DNA of 64,000 bases from Oscillospiraceae bacterium (GCA_021771715.1 JAETOO010000002.1:266575-330574); one strand, 5' to 3'. Positions 1-8,754 are shown, counted from the first letter of the stretch. Numbers and translations are program-made. The notes: generated by a model from the sequence alone, not told the origin.

Positions 1-144
1 GGCTCTGGTCAGATCTCAAAAAAACTGTTATAGTTTTAATCAGGAAACAGGTGTCCGAATCCTTTTGACATCTGTGAATCGTCTGAACCGATTGTCTTTG
101 CGCCGCGGAACCTCCCGGCGGCACCGCAGAAAGGAGACTGCCCC

Positions 145-987
145 ATGTCCGAGCATCCGTTTGATCCCACCGAGATGAAAAAATACCGCATCGGCGAGTT
201 CGCCCGCCGTATGGGCGTTTCCGCCAGCTTTTTGAAGCACTACGAGCAGTTCGGCCTGATCGATGCGCAGACCGCCGAGAACGGCTACCGCTACTATCCG
301 TTTCATCAGTCCGCCCGGCTCCTCGCCTGCATCGGGCTGCACAATTTCGGCTTCTCTCTGCACGAGACGCAGTCGCTGCTCTACGAGAATGACGCCGATG
401 CAATCACGCGGCAGTTCGCCGCCAGATCTGAGGACCTCCGCCGCCAGATTGACCGGGAACTTGCGCTCGCCGATGAGCTCGACCGCCAGCAGTGCCAGAT
501 TGCACAGATCCGCAAGACCGGCTTTTCCTGCGAAGTCATCGACCAGGAGGAGCTGTATTTTCTGCCGCACACTTCGGGCCGCAGCTTCCTCTCGGATGAG
601 CACATTTATGAGCTGCTGCCGGAGTGGATGCAGTGGCTGCCGATCGTAAAGTCCTGCCGCAGGCTGGAAAATACGCCGGGCATCCTGGAGCAGCCTGCCT
701 TCTGCTGGGGCCTGGCCGTCCCCGCAGCTCTCGCCGTGCAGCACCATCTTCCGCTCAGCGAGGCGGTCTCCGTCGTGCCCGCCCGAAAAATGCTGCGCTT
801 CTGCTATTATCTCAGGGATTCCGCCCCCTACACACCGCACGACGACTCTCTCTCGTACGCCCTCGCGAAGCTTGGCGAGCTGGGACTCACCGCAGACGGC
901 CCGTTCCTCTACCAGGTAGACCTGCTGCGCACCCACACAGAAGCGTGCAGAGAGCGGCTGGGGTACTACCTGATCCCGGTCTCGTAG
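145..987 (+). CDS. MerR-family transcriptional regulator with effector-type C-terminal domain
   Basis: A 280-residue DNA-binding regulator. The N-terminal winged helix-turn-helix is visible at about residues 14-80 (KYRIGEFARRMGVSASFLKHY, then GYRYYPFHQSARLLACIGLH), followed by a helical linker with several Arg/Glu residues and a long C-terminal region of the GyrI/BmrR-like effector type, ending GYYLIPVS. The start is supported by AAGGAG at 131-136, eight bases before the ATG. The 3' end overlaps the convergent LysR gene by 22 bp. No 19-bp-spacer MerR promoter was found upstream; a TTGACA at about 67-72 lacks a convincing -10 partner. Ligand and target genes are unknown. Confidence 0.85.
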   Translation: MSEHPFDPTEMKKYRIGEFARRMGVSASFLKHYEQFGLIDAQTAENGYRYYPFHQSARLLACIGLHNFGFSLHETQSLLYENDADAITRQFAARSEDLRRQIDRELALADELDRQQCQIAQIRKTGFSCEVIDQEELYFLPHTSGRSFLSDEHIYELLPEWMQWLPIVKSCRRLENTPGILEQPAFCWGLAVPAALAVQHHLPLSEAVSVVPARKMLRFCYYLRDSAPYTPHDDSLSYALAKLGELGLTADGPFLYQVDLLRTHTEACRERLGYYLIPVS

Positions 988-1883
988 GGGAGATCCGCAT
1001 CCAAAGGACTGCACGCTCTTCGCAGTTCTTCCAGAAACACCTTCGATGCGCGCGAGCATACCTGCCCCTTCTTCCACACCACCGTAAGACCGGCCTTGAC
1101 AGGCGGAGACAATGGCCGGAAGCACAGCTCGCTCTCCCCTGCCGTATTGATAATTCTGTCCAGTGCAAGTGCATAGCCCAGACCCTTTTTCACAAAATGC
1201 GAGGCATTGTAGATCAGATCATACGTCAGCACGATATTCCGCTTTGTCTCCTCCGTCCCGAGCCAGGCGCTGATCTCCCGGTTCGCCGCCGCCTGGTGCG
1301 ACAGAATCAGCGGCTGATCCCACAGATCCTCCGGGCAAACGCATTCCTTTTCCGCCAGCGGGCTGTCCGTCCGCATCAGAATTCCCCAAGTGTCCTCCGC
1401 AGGCAGCCGCAGGGCATTGTACTTCTCGATCCCCACATTCCCGACCAGCAGCCCGAAATCCAGCAGACCCTTATCCAGCCGTTCCAGGACGCGCTCTGCG
1501 TCCCCGCTGTAAATATGGTAGCGGATCAGCGGATACTTTTTCTGCAGCTTGGCGGCCACCTGCGCAACGGAGGAGATCGCGTCGGTCTCCGCGCTGCCGA
1601 GGTAGATTTCGCCGCTGATCCTCTCGTTCGAGCCGACAAGCTCCGCCTTCGTTTTCTCCATCAGCTCCACCATCTCCTGGGCGCGCTCCCGCAGCAGCAA
1701 CCCGTCCTCGGTCAGCGTCACCCGCTTCGCGCCGCGGATCAGCAGCTGCTTCCCCAGCTCCTCCTCCAGATCCTTCAGCTGTCTGGACAGCGGCGGCTGT
1801 GTCATGTGGAGCGTCTCGGCCGCCTTTGTGATGCTCTCCTCCCGCGCAACCGCCAGAAAATATTGCAGTACCCGTAATTCCAT
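966..1883 (-). CDS. LysR-family transcriptional regulator
   Basis: A 305-residue LysR regulator, normal length for the family. It begins MELRVLQYFLAVAREES with the classic helix-turn-helix (TKAAETLHMTQPPLSRQLKDL) in the first 60 residues and a periplasmic-binding-protein-like co-inducer domain from about residue 90. An in-frame upstream extension to 2036 is rejected because GAGGAGG lies directly before the ATG at 1883 and the family starts here. It is divergent from the acetyltransferase/flavodoxin-AKR operon, the usual arrangement for a LysR activator of its neighbour. It overlaps the end of the MerR gene convergently. Confidence 0.9.
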   Translation of the reverse strand: MELRVLQYFLAVAREESITKAAETLHMTQPPLSRQLKDLEEELGKQLLIRGAKRVTLTEDGLLLRERAQEMVELMEKTKAELVGSNERISGEIYLGSAETDAISSVAQVAAKLQKKYPLIRYHIYSGDAERVLERLDKGLLDFGLLVGNVGIEKYNALRLPAEDTWGILMRTDSPLAEKECVCPEDLWDQPLILSHQAAANREISAWLGTEETKRNIVLTYDLIYNASHFVKKGLGYALALDRIINTAGESELCFRPLSPPVKAGLTVVWKKGQVCSRASKVFLEELRRACSPLDADLPYETGIR

Positions 1884-1967
1884 AAGCGGTAATTCCTCCT
1901 CAAACGGTTTTCTGTATCCTGTTCTCATCTTACCAGGAGATGCCATACCTTTCAAGTATCGTATTTC

Positions 1968-2011
1968 ATTCTCAATATGAATTTGATATTTCCCGTCTCC
2001 GATTTTATAAT
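1968..2011 (+). promoter_or_regulatory. Promoter of the acetyltransferase operon with adjacent dyad, candidate LysR site
   Basis: TTGATA at 1983-1988 and TATAAT at 2006-2011 are separated by exactly 17 bp and read towards the acetyltransferase gene. Immediately upstream of the -35, ATTCTCAATATGAAT (1968-1982) has the ATTC-N7-GAAT dyad and spacing expected of a LysR-type (T-N11-A) site. Assignment to the divergent LysR gene is inference from position. Confidence 0.65.
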
Positions 2012-2077
2012 ACAGCTCAGCCAGTACGCCATGCAAAACCGGCTGAATCTTTACAAATACCGGAAGGAGGATCGTCT

Positions 2078-2662
2078 ATGACTATCGACGACGTAATCAG
2101 CGCCTTTGCCGAGGGCGCAGAAGAGAGCCCGGAGCAGGCCGCCTACGCAGCTGTGCTGTGCCAGGAAGCCATCCGAATCGGGATGGAGCTGAACACCCAA
2201 TATCATACCCCGGAGGAAATCCGCGAGATCATGGGACGGCTGACCGGCAAACCGATGGATGACCAGTTCCGTCTGTTCCCTCCCTTCTACACGGATTTCG
2301 GAAAAAACATCACCGTAGGAAAAAATGTTTTTATCAACTCCGGCTGTCATTTCCAGGATCAGGGAGGCATCACCATCGGAGACGGGACACTGATCGGCCA
2401 CAATGTCGTGCTCGCCACGATCAATCATGACCTTGATCCGGCAAATGGGCGGAAGAACCACTATGCACCCATCCGGATCGGAACCCACGTGTGGATCGGT
2501 TCTAATGCGACCGTGCTTCCGGGCGTCTCGATCGGCGACTGGGCAGTGGTAGCCGCAGGGGCCGTCGTGACGCGCGACGTCCCGCCGCACACTGTAGTCA
2601 CCGGCGTCCCCGCCAGGATTCAGAGACGGCTGGAGCCGTCAGAAAAGGAGGCTGCGATTTGA
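2078..2662 (+). CDS. Left-handed beta-helix sugar/maltose-type O-acetyltransferase
   Basis: A 194-residue acetyl-CoA-dependent O-acetyltransferase of the maltose/galactoside acetyltransferase (LbetaH_MAT_GAT) type. It has an N-terminal helical region, then hexapeptide repeats from about residue 75 (ITVGKNVFINSGCHFQD, ITIGDGTLIGHNV, IRIGTHVWIGSNATVLPGVS). His117 in INHDLDP is in the position of the catalytic histidine. The end GVPARIQRRL is typical. The ATG at 2078 follows GGAAGGAGG with seven bases of spacing; a longer ORF from 1940 would cross the promoter and is rejected. The stop overlaps the TTG start of the next gene, suggesting translational coupling. The actual acceptor is not known. 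Confidence 0.88.
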   Translation: MTIDDVISAFAEGAEESPEQAAYAAVLCQEAIRIGMELNTQYHTPEEIREIMGRLTGKPMDDQFRLFPPFYTDFGKNITVGKNVFINSGCHFQDQGGITIGDGTLIGHNVVLATINHDLDPANGRKNHYAPIRIGTHVWIGSNATVLPGVSIGDWAVVAAGAVVTRDVPPHTVVTGVPARIQRRLEPSEKEAAI

Positions 2663-4083
2663 AACCATTTTTCTGCATTCTCTCTGCTTTTTTTCTGCTG
2701 CTTGGCCTGTCTGTCTGCAGTGCGCAGGCGGCAGAGAGCGGCGATGCCGGCCAGCCCTCCTCTGCCCCCAAGGCGAAGATTCTGGTGGCGTATTTTTCCG
2801 CTACGGGAACGACCCGCACGCTCGCCGAATACGCGGCGGATTTCCTGGACGCCGAGCTCTGTGAGATCGTGCCGGAGACGCCCTACACCCCGGCTGATCT
2901 GGAGTACTACACCGGCTGCCGGGCGGATCAGGAGCAGGCCGATCCCGCCGCCCGCCCGGCCATCCTGGGGGACATGGACCATCTGGCGCAGTACGACGTG
3001 ATTCTGCTGGGCTATCCGATCTGGCACGGGCAGGCGCCCCGCATGATCAGCACCTTTCTGGAGCGCTATGACTTCTCCGGCAAACGCATTGTTCCATTTT
3101 GCACCTCGCACAGCAGCGGAATCGGCTCCAGCGACACGGATCTGCACGCGCTCGCGCCTGACGCCGTGTGGCACAGCGGCACCCGGTTTGCAGGCGATAC
3201 GAGCCGCGAGGAGATCGAGGCCTGGGCGGCGAATCTTGAATTGACACCCTCTGCTGTGTTTGACCTCGAACGAAGGACTGTCCTGCTGAACAGCGGCTAT
3301 GAGATGCCGGTCAACGGCCTGGGCACGTACAGTCTCCACGGCGACGTCTGCATCGACGCCGTGAAATCCGCACTGGCCAGCGGCGTGCGGCTCATCGACA
3401 CTGCTTCCGCTTACGGCAACGAGGAGGAGATCGGACAGGCGATTCGGGAGGCGATCAGCGAGGGGACGGTTCGGCGCGAGGATGTCTTCGTCACCACCAA
3501 AATCTATCCCGGAGATGAGATGGAGGCCCCGGAGCAGTCGATTCAGTCGTGTCTCGACCGGCTCGGCCTCGAGTATGTGGATCTGCTGCTTCTGCACCAC
3601 CCGGACCGCAACGATGTGCGGGCCTATCTGGCTGCGGAACAGTTTGTGAGAGATGGGAAAATCCGCTCCCTGGGGCTGTCGAACTGGTATGTGGAGGAGC
3701 TGGAAACCTTTTTGCCGCAGGTGACGGTGACTCCTGCGCTGGTGCAGAATGAAATCCATCCCTACTACCAGGAAAATGATGAGATTCCCTACATCCAGAG
3801 TCTTGGCATCGTCGTCCAGGGCTGGTATCCTCTGGGCGGGCGCGGCCACACCGAAGAGCTGCTGAACGACCCCGTCATCCTTGAAATTGCCGCGGCACAC
3901 GATGTCTCCAGCGCCCAGGTCATTCTGCGCTGGAACCTTCAAAAGAGCGTCGCCGTGATCCCCGGCTCCAGCAATCCGGAGCACATCCGGGAAAACACCG
4001 AGCTGTACCATTTCTCCCTGACCGAGGAGGAAATGAGCCGGATCAATGCTCTCGACCGCGGCGAAAAGCATGACTGGTATTAG
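2659..4083 (+). CDS. Exported flavodoxin / aldo-keto reductase fusion protein
   Basis: A 474-residue two-domain redox protein. Residues 1-25 form a Sec-type signal peptide (hydrophobic FFCILSAFFLLLGLSV, then AQA before the mature chain). Residues about 39-190 are a flavodoxin fold with the FMN phosphate loop YFSATGTTRTLA. Residues about 200-474 are an aldo-keto reductase with the catalytic tetrad visible as Asp247, Tyr252, Lys281 and His313, and NADPH-side motifs near VIPGSSNPEHI. Cys20 is not in a good lipobox (Val at -1), so it is probably secreted rather than a lipoprotein. The start is TTG, overlapping the preceding TGA stop, with AAAAGGAG eight bases upstream. Both domains normally use cytoplasmic cofactors, so export is unusual. 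Substrate unknown. Confidence 0.85.
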   Translation: MKPFFCILSAFFLLLGLSVCSAQAAESGDAGQPSSAPKAKILVAYFSATGTTRTLAEYAADFLDAELCEIVPETPYTPADLEYYTGCRADQEQADPAARPAILGDMDHLAQYDVILLGYPIWHGQAPRMISTFLERYDFSGKRIVPFCTSHSSGIGSSDTDLHALAPDAVWHSGTRFAGDTSREEIEAWAANLELTPSAVFDLERRTVLLNSGYEMPVNGLGTYSLHGDVCIDAVKSALASGVRLIDTASAYGNEEEIGQAIREAISEGTVRREDVFVTTKIYPGDEMEAPEQSIQSCLDRLGLEYVDLLLLHHPDRNDVRAYLAAEQFVRDGKIRSLGLSNWYVEELETFLPQVTVTPALVQNEIHPYYQENDEIPYIQSLGIVVQGWYPLGGRGHTEELLNDPVILEIAAAHDVSSAQVILRWNLQKSVAVIPGSSNPEHIRENTELYHFSLTEEEMSRINALDRGEKHDWY

Positions 4084-4107
4084 CAGGAAGCGACAGCCTA
4101 AAGCAGA

Positions 4108-4135
4108 AAGGGAGATGGGACCGTACGTCTCCCTT
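4108..4135 (+). terminator. Possible terminator after the flavodoxin-AKR gene
   Basis: AAGGGAGA (4108-4115) pairs with TCTCCCTT (4128-4135) around a 12-base loop, 25 bp after the stop codon. There is no proper T-run, so intrinsic termination would be weak. Confidence 0.35.
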
Positions 4136-4343
4136 ATTCCAATGGGACAACGAAGACAGGCTCAACAAAGAAAAATGCGACAACAATCGCTTCGCCGTCC
4201 TCGCTGAGATATACCCTTCGTGTATCCACATTTGAAATTTCACCGACATACTCATCCACATCACAGGCAAACAGCAAAGGCCCAAACCGCTCATACAGTT
4301 TGACACTGCTGCGATTCATCATGTTCCGGGTGTATTCTACCAC
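4134..4343 (-). pseudogene. Short ORF, probably the 3' remnant of a lost gene
   Basis: About 69 codons from a GTG; the open frame extends 23 further codons upstream to a TAG with no clear start. The visible peptide (EYTRNMMNRSSVKLYERFG ... VEPVFVVPLE) is protein-like in composition but was not recognised. It lies downstream of an AlbA_2 gene at the edge of the AT-richer stretch, and has no Shine-Dalgarno. A decayed fragment is the best guess; a genuine small protein is possible. Confidence 0.3.
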
Positions 4344-4413
4344 AAAGGTGCGACGTGTATGCGGTTCTGTTCCTTCGCTGATATAAGGAACATGTCTTAG
4401 AAAGTTCTAAAAA

Positions 4414-5727
4414 CTATTTTGGAAGGCAATAATGCGTGGTCTTTCCCTTGCCTTCCTGGACGATCAGCCCGTTTCCTACCATTTGCTTTAGCAGCCGTCC
4501 GCATGTCGTCTGACTGATACCCAGCAATATTTCAACCTCTTTTCTTGTGACAGCCCCCTGTTTCTTTGCCAGTGTGATCACTTTATCCTCTGCTGCGCGG
4601 CTTTCGGATCCCCTGTTATCCCGTTCCTTCTGTTCCGTCTTTGCGTTCAGATTGGGAAGAATGATCTTAAATGCGTTATCGGACGTTTCAATCTGCGGCG
4701 TCATTCCGGTTCCTTCGTAGGAATCCAGGATTTTCCGTATTCCGGTACCATAGGCTTCAATCAGCTCCAGACGGTAAAACACATTTGCCAGTTTTACATT
4801 CCGGCAGACGGATATTCCCATCATCACATCTTTTAAGGTCACTCCGCTTACCAGACCTCCTATCGAGGTAAACTCAATCCTGTCTGTATAAATGCTGATA
4901 AAGGTACTGGCCCGGAAGGAATATTCACGGTGGACCAGAAGGTTCAGAAGGGCCTCTCTGACAGCTACCTCCGGGTAGTCCCGCCTGTCGATACGGCGCA
5001 GCTTTTCATAAGACGAATGGGTCTGATTGCGAAAATCAATAAAATCATAGACATCATCCATCTGCCGGAACAGAGAGCCGGTAAATTCTTTCCGGTCCTT
5101 AAACTGGCTCTGGTTCATTCCTTCAAAAACAGCCGCCTTGACCGTATGCACGCACTGGTCAGAAAGCAGCAACCCCAGATTCGTATAAACGCCATCCTGT
5201 GTCATAATCCCAAGTGTTTTCATCTGGGCCTGCCCAAACTTGATATTCCGGTCTGCAAATTCTTTTCTGGCTCTCTCAAAGGTTAAATTCTGCTCCAACG
5301 ACCGCATTTCCTCAAAGTGGTCGCCGTCTGTTTCCTTAATCATGTGCCGGATCGCCGTATTGGTAACCGGCACGGAGGAATATCCCTGACGGACATAGAC
5401 GCCTTCAGGACGCAGCCCTTTTTTCGCAATGTAATAAGGCCGCTCCGTTCCCTGCTGAATATCAACCGCGACGATTTTCTTTCCGTCTACCGTCAAGGTC
5501 TCATAATGGAGAAACATAGTTAAATCCGGTTTAATTGCATCCCGGACCATATTGCTGACCTGCAAGGAAGCACCGTCGGGGTCGTCCAGCCCCGTAACGG
5601 TTCCGTCATCCTGGACGCCGATATACAATTTTCCGCCCTCGCAGTTTGCAAAAGCAATGATTTCTTTTTTGATGTCTTCCACCACGATTGCCTTCAGTTC
5701 AACCGTTTCACTTTCCTGAAAAGTCAT
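4414..5727 (-). CDS. AlbA_2 (Schlafen-like) ATP-binding protein with C-terminal winged helix
   Basis: A 437-residue protein of the family often annotated as RecG-like or divergent AAA-4 ATP-binding protein. The N-terminal AlbA_2 domain (residues about 5-115) has the signatures ESETVELKAIV, FANCEGGKLYIGVQDDGTV and GVYVRQGYSSVPV. The C-terminal half contains the HATPase_c_4-like block (VREALLNLLVHREYSF, then GTGIRKILDSYEG) and ends in a winged helix (TRKEVEILLGISQTTCGRLL). The ATG at 5727 is preferred over an upstream one because GGGAGG lies seven bases before it. Such proteins are common in accessory regions; roles in nucleic-acid binding, regulation or defence have been proposed but none is established for this gene. 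A strong, repeat-containing promoter lies directly upstream. Confidence 0.8.
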   Translation of the reverse strand: MTFQESETVELKAIVVEDIKKEIIAFANCEGGKLYIGVQDDGTVTGLDDPDGASLQVSNMVRDAIKPDLTMFLHYETLTVDGKKIVAVDIQQGTERPYYIAKKGLRPEGVYVRQGYSSVPVTNTAIRHMIKETDGDHFEEMRSLEQNLTFERARKEFADRNIKFGQAQMKTLGIMTQDGVYTNLGLLLSDQCVHTVKAAVFEGMNQSQFKDRKEFTGSLFRQMDDVYDFIDFRNQTHSSYEKLRRIDRRDYPEVAVREALLNLLVHREYSFRASTFISIYTDRIEFTSIGGLVSGVTLKDVMMGISVCRNVKLANVFYRLELIEAYGTGIRKILDSYEGTGMTPQIETSDNAFKIILPNLNAKTEQKERDNRGSESRAAEDKVITLAKKQGAVTRKEVEILLGISQTTCGRLLKQMVGNGLIVQEGKGKTTHYCLPK

Positions 5728-5757
5728 CTGATCGCCTCCCAAATTTATTCTGTCCAT

Positions 5758-5802
5758 ATTCTAACCATTCTAACCGTTCTTGTCAATTTGTTTGGTTAGA
5801 AT
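5758..5802 (-). promoter_or_regulatory. Promoter of the AlbA_2 gene with repeated 9-mer operator
   Basis: Read on the minus strand, TTGACA (5781-5786) and TAGAAT (5758-5763) are 17 bp apart. The 9-mer ATTCTAACC occurs twice in direct tandem (5758-5766, 5767-5775) covering the -10 and spacer, and once inverted as GGTTAGAAT at 5794-5802 just upstream of the -35. This layout fits an operator, possibly autoregulatory because the encoded protein ends in a winged helix (inference). Confidence 0.65.
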
Positions 5803-6185
5803 GATCCATATTTCTCATAAAGCGCCCTCGGCGCAAGCCCTTTTTCGTCGTCCGCGCGAAACGTGCTGACCGAGATATCTTTGCTCCTATCTAAATTCAG
5901 AAGTGCTTCATCCATAAGCATCGAAGCAATGCCGCAACGCCAGTTATCATAAGAGACGCCAAGACAACAAATCATATTATGTCCTCTGGAGAAAAGCATA
6001 ACGCCTGCGATCTCACCGCCGACCTTTACACAGATGGCTTGCCGCCTGCCCATGAATTTGAGAACGGTAGTTTTGTGCTCGTCCAGCCTCTCCTGAGTCT
6101 CCAGACCGGGAAAGTTCCAGCGAATCTGATTTACAAGCTTCATCCAATTTTCAATATCTTCAGGCACGCCATAAAATAGCTGCAT
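5796..6185 (-). pseudogene. GNAT-family N-acetyltransferase, C-terminally truncated
   Basis: A 129-residue open frame with a clear GNAT core: VKVGGEIAGVMLFSRGHNMICCLGV, with the acetyl-CoA-loop region CGIASMLMDEAL, then STFRADDEKGLAPRALYEKYG. Relatives continue well past EKYG with a C-terminal strand and helix; here the frame stops two codons later, inside the operator repeat of the neighbouring AlbA_2 promoter. Loss of the 3' end where the AlbA_2 module begins suggests that module was inserted here. The ribosome-binding site is weak. It may be inactive. Confidence 0.6.
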
Positions 6186-6302
6186 GACCTTAAAACATTT
6201 GTGTGAAAGGCTTGTGGAAAAAGTATAGAAATTCTATTCCATTTTTTGAGAAAAGAATATATAATCCAGTTAACAACAAATCGGGAGACGATGGAGCATC
6301 GT

Positions 6303-6842
6303 ATGGGAACAGGCATTATCGTTTGTGGTCTGAATGGATCTGGCAAGAGTACGTTGGGGAAAGCTCTTGCTGAGAAATTAGATTTTCATTTTATAGATAA
6401 TGAAGATTTATATTTTCCCAAGACGAACCCTAATTATGTTTATTCTTCCCCGCGCACTCGTGAAGAAGTTGAAAAGCTCCTTTTCAGTGAGGTGAAAGCA
6501 CATGAGAATTTTGTTTTTGCCTCTGTAAAGGGGGATTATGGAGAACATGTCTATCCTTTCTTTCGGTATGCCGTATTGATTGACGTTCCAAAGGAGATTC
6601 GGATCCAGCGAGTCAGAAATCGTTCTTTTCAAAAATTCGGTAATAGAATGCTGATGGGCGGCGATTTATATGAGCAGGAAGAAAAGTTCTTTGAGCTTGT
6701 TAAATCCCGTCCGGAAAACACGGTGGAAGAATGGATACAAGCTTTGAAATGTCCTATCATACGCATTGATGGAACGAAGCCTGTTGCGGAAAACGTAGAT
6801 TTTATCATTGAGCAGTTACAAAGGGGTTCATACATAGCCTAG
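6303..6842 (+). CDS. Small P-loop NTPase / nucleotide-kinase-like protein
   Basis: About 179 residues with a Walker A motif at the extreme N-terminus (GLNGSGKST, residues 9-17), followed by DFHFIDNEDLYFPKT, resembling the acceptor side of shikimate/adenylate-type kinases, and an Arg-rich lid (RIQRVRNRSFQKFG). Most relatives start at MGTGIIVCGL. The ATG at 6303 has GGAG six bases upstream and is preferred over in-frame ATGs at 6246 and 6291. The coding sequence is AT-richer than the surrounding core genome. It is divergent from the truncated GNAT. Substrate unknown. Confidence 0.75.
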   Translation: MGTGIIVCGLNGSGKSTLGKALAEKLDFHFIDNEDLYFPKTNPNYVYSSPRTREEVEKLLFSEVKAHENFVFASVKGDYGEHVYPFFRYAVLIDVPKEIRIQRVRNRSFQKFGNRMLMGGDLYEQEEKFFELVKSRPENTVEEWIQALKCPIIRIDGTKPVAENVDFIIEQLQRGSYIA

Positions 6843-6929
6843 CGAAGCTTCCTTCTTCCGCATATCGGAAAACCGGTCTGGATCTTCGCCGGCACATGGA
6901 GGAACACAGTTGCACAAGTAAGGCTGATA

Positions 6930-7269
6930 ATGGTATTACTGAAAGAAAGGCAACTATTGTACCTATCAAAATTAACAAACAATCATTTTATCCATGAAGA
7001 AACCATGAAAACCGTGGAATACCTGAAATTGTTCTTCCCATTTGATGATCCGGATGTGATAAAAAACGGTAAATATGAGCTTCCAGAGGGAGTATGCAGA
7101 GCGCTATGGCTGGATGAAGCAGCAGTTTATTGACAGGGCCTTTACGCATCTCAACAGCTTCTTCTACTATGAGCAGTACGATGAATTGAATTTGGATACC
7201 CGCCAGTTGATGCAGCAGAACATGACGGCCTTTGGCGACATTGCACCGACCTATGGCAGGAAGGGATAG
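6930..7269 (+). pseudogene. Two overlapping short reading frames, probably a frameshifted gene remnant
   Basis: Frame one (6930-7133) reads LTNNHFIHEETMKTVEYLKLF and FPFDDPDVIKNGKYEL; frame two (7075-7269) reads YAERYGWMKQQFIDRAF and LNSFFYYEQYDELNLDTRQ. Both peptides look like genuine protein, are co-linear and in different frames, as expected after a frameshift. I do not recognise the family. The second frame ends 15 bp before the next AlbA_2 gene, with its stop overlapping that gene's AGGAGG. Confidence 0.35.
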
Positions 7270-7284
7270 GAGGAACTGACCTTT

Positions 7285-8754
7285 ATGATAGACAGGTTGA
7301 TTGCAGAAGCAACCGAGTGTGATTTCAAGGTTGCCCTGGAAACAAAGAAGCCAAAAAGCTGGCTAAAAAGTGTCAGCGCATTTGCCAACGGCATTGGCGG
7401 CACTCTGTTTTTCGGCATTGATAACAATAAAAACGTAGTCGGTTTGACGGATGTTCAGAGTGATGCTGAAAGCATCAGCCGACTGATTAAGGAACGCATT
7501 GCACCTTATCCCAATTTTGTTTTGACCCCGGACAGGGAAAACGGGAAGGATTTGCTTGCGCTTACGGTCTACGCCGGGCGCTCAACACCTTATTACTATA
7601 AGGCCGACGGCATTATGGAAACATATATTCGCATGGGCAACGAAAGCGTGACTGCTCCCAATTATGTGTTGAATCAGTTGCTGCTGAAAGGTATGAATCG
7701 CACCTATGATACACTCACTTCGGAATATGATTTCAGGGATTACGCCTTTTCCAAGCTGAGGGAACGGTATAAAGCTTGGACAGGCAACAGTTGGGCGGAC
7801 AAGCTATTTGATTCCTTTGAAATTCGGGATGTAAGCGGTAAACTGACCAATGCCGGTGCGTTGCTTGCTGATGATTCACCGATTCGCCATTCCCGTTTGT
7901 TCTGCACCCGTTGGAATGGTCTGGATAAAAGCGGCGGAATGGTGGATGCACTCGATAGTGCAGAGTATTCCGGTAGTTTGATTATTCTGCTCAATGAGGG
8001 CGTTGGCTTCGTAAAAAGAAACATGAAAACCCGTTGGAAAAAAACCGCAAACTCTCGAATCGAAATGCCGGAGTATTGTGAACGCAGCGTTTTTGAAGCC
8101 CTCGTCAATGCGCTGATCCACCGTGACTATCTGATTTTGGGCAGTGAAGTCCACGTGGATATTTACGATGACCGTCTTACTATCTGTTCTCCCGGTGGTA
8201 TGGCAGACGGTACCAGAATTCAGGAACGGGATCTTAACAGCATTTCCTCTACACGCCGCAACCCTGTTTTGGCAGATGTTTTTGCCCGGTTGGGATATAT
8301 GGAGCGTCAAGGTAGCGGCTTCAAGAAAATAACCGAAGCCTACTATGCGGCACACAACTACCGCGATGAATTGGAACCGAAGTTCTATTCCGATGTCACC
8401 TCGTTCCAAGTCACACTGTATAACTTGAATTATAGAACAGATGAAAAGGCAGCCGTCGGAGAAAAAAAAGTGGCGCTCGAACAGGAAAAAGTAGCGTTTG
8501 AAGCCGAAAAGGTAGCGTTTGAACGCTCCATTTCTGAATTGAAGCTCAATAAACCTACCAAAGAAAACATTCTGTCCTTGTTTGAAAGTTTTGAATATGA
8601 TGTTCCGTTTACCCGTGCAGATGTGATTGAATTATGCAATTTAGCACCGTCCTCCGCAGGCAAGATGCTGAGCAAGATAAAAGAATTAGGATTGATTGTA
8701 CCTGCCGCAGAGCAAGGCAGAGGCAAGTACAATTTCGTTGAGCCGAAAGTATAA
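7285..8754 (+). CDS. AlbA_2 (Schlafen-like) ATP-binding protein with heptad linker and winged helix
   Basis: A 489-residue second member of the AlbA_2/HATPase_c_4 family in this stretch, only distantly similar to the one at 4414. N-terminal AlbA_2 region: KVALETKKPKSWLKSVSAF, FANGIGGTLFFGIDNNKNV, MGNESVTAPNYVL. Central GHKL-like block: VFEALVNALIHRDYL and GYMERQGSGFKKITEAYY. A linker at about residues 390-415 contains near-perfect heptads (VALEQEK, VAFEAEK, VAFERSI), predicted coiled coil. The C-terminus is a winged helix (TRADVIELCNLAPSSAGKML). AGGAGG upstream supports the start. The role is unknown; the family is common in accessory and defence-like loci. Confidence 0.8.
   Translation: MIDRLIAEATECDFKVALETKKPKSWLKSVSAFANGIGGTLFFGIDNNKNVVGLTDVQSDAESISRLIKERIAPYPNFVLTPDRENGKDLLALTVYAGRSTPYYYKADGIMETYIRMGNESVTAPNYVLNQLLLKGMNRTYDTLTSEYDFRDYAFSKLRERYKAWTGNSWADKLFDSFEIRDVSGKLTNAGALLADDSPIRHSRLFCTRWNGLDKSGGMVDALDSAEYSGSLIILLNEGVGFVKRNMKTRWKKTANSRIEMPEYCERSVFEALVNALIHRDYLILGSEVHVDIYDDRLTICSPGGMADGTRIQERDLNSISSTRRNPVLADVFARLGYMERQGSGFKKITEAYYAAHNYRDELEPKFYSDVTSFQVTLYNLNYRTDEKAAVGEKKVALEQEKVAFEAEKVAFERSISELKLNKPTKENILSLFESFEYDVPFTRADVIELCNLAPSSAGKMLSKIKELGLIVPAAEQGRGKYNFVEPKV

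Noticed and set aside
67..100. 19-bp-spacer promoter for the first MerR gene
   Set aside because: TTGACA is present but the hexamer 19 bp downstream (GATTGT) is not a credible -10.
40..1125. Long minus-strand open frame opposite the MerR gene
   Set aside because: A composition-driven shadow of the GC-rich MerR coding strand; no domain resemblance and no ribosome-binding site.
2620..4071. Long minus-strand frame opposite the flavodoxin-AKR gene
   Set aside because: A shadow of a clearly recognisable fusion protein on the plus strand.
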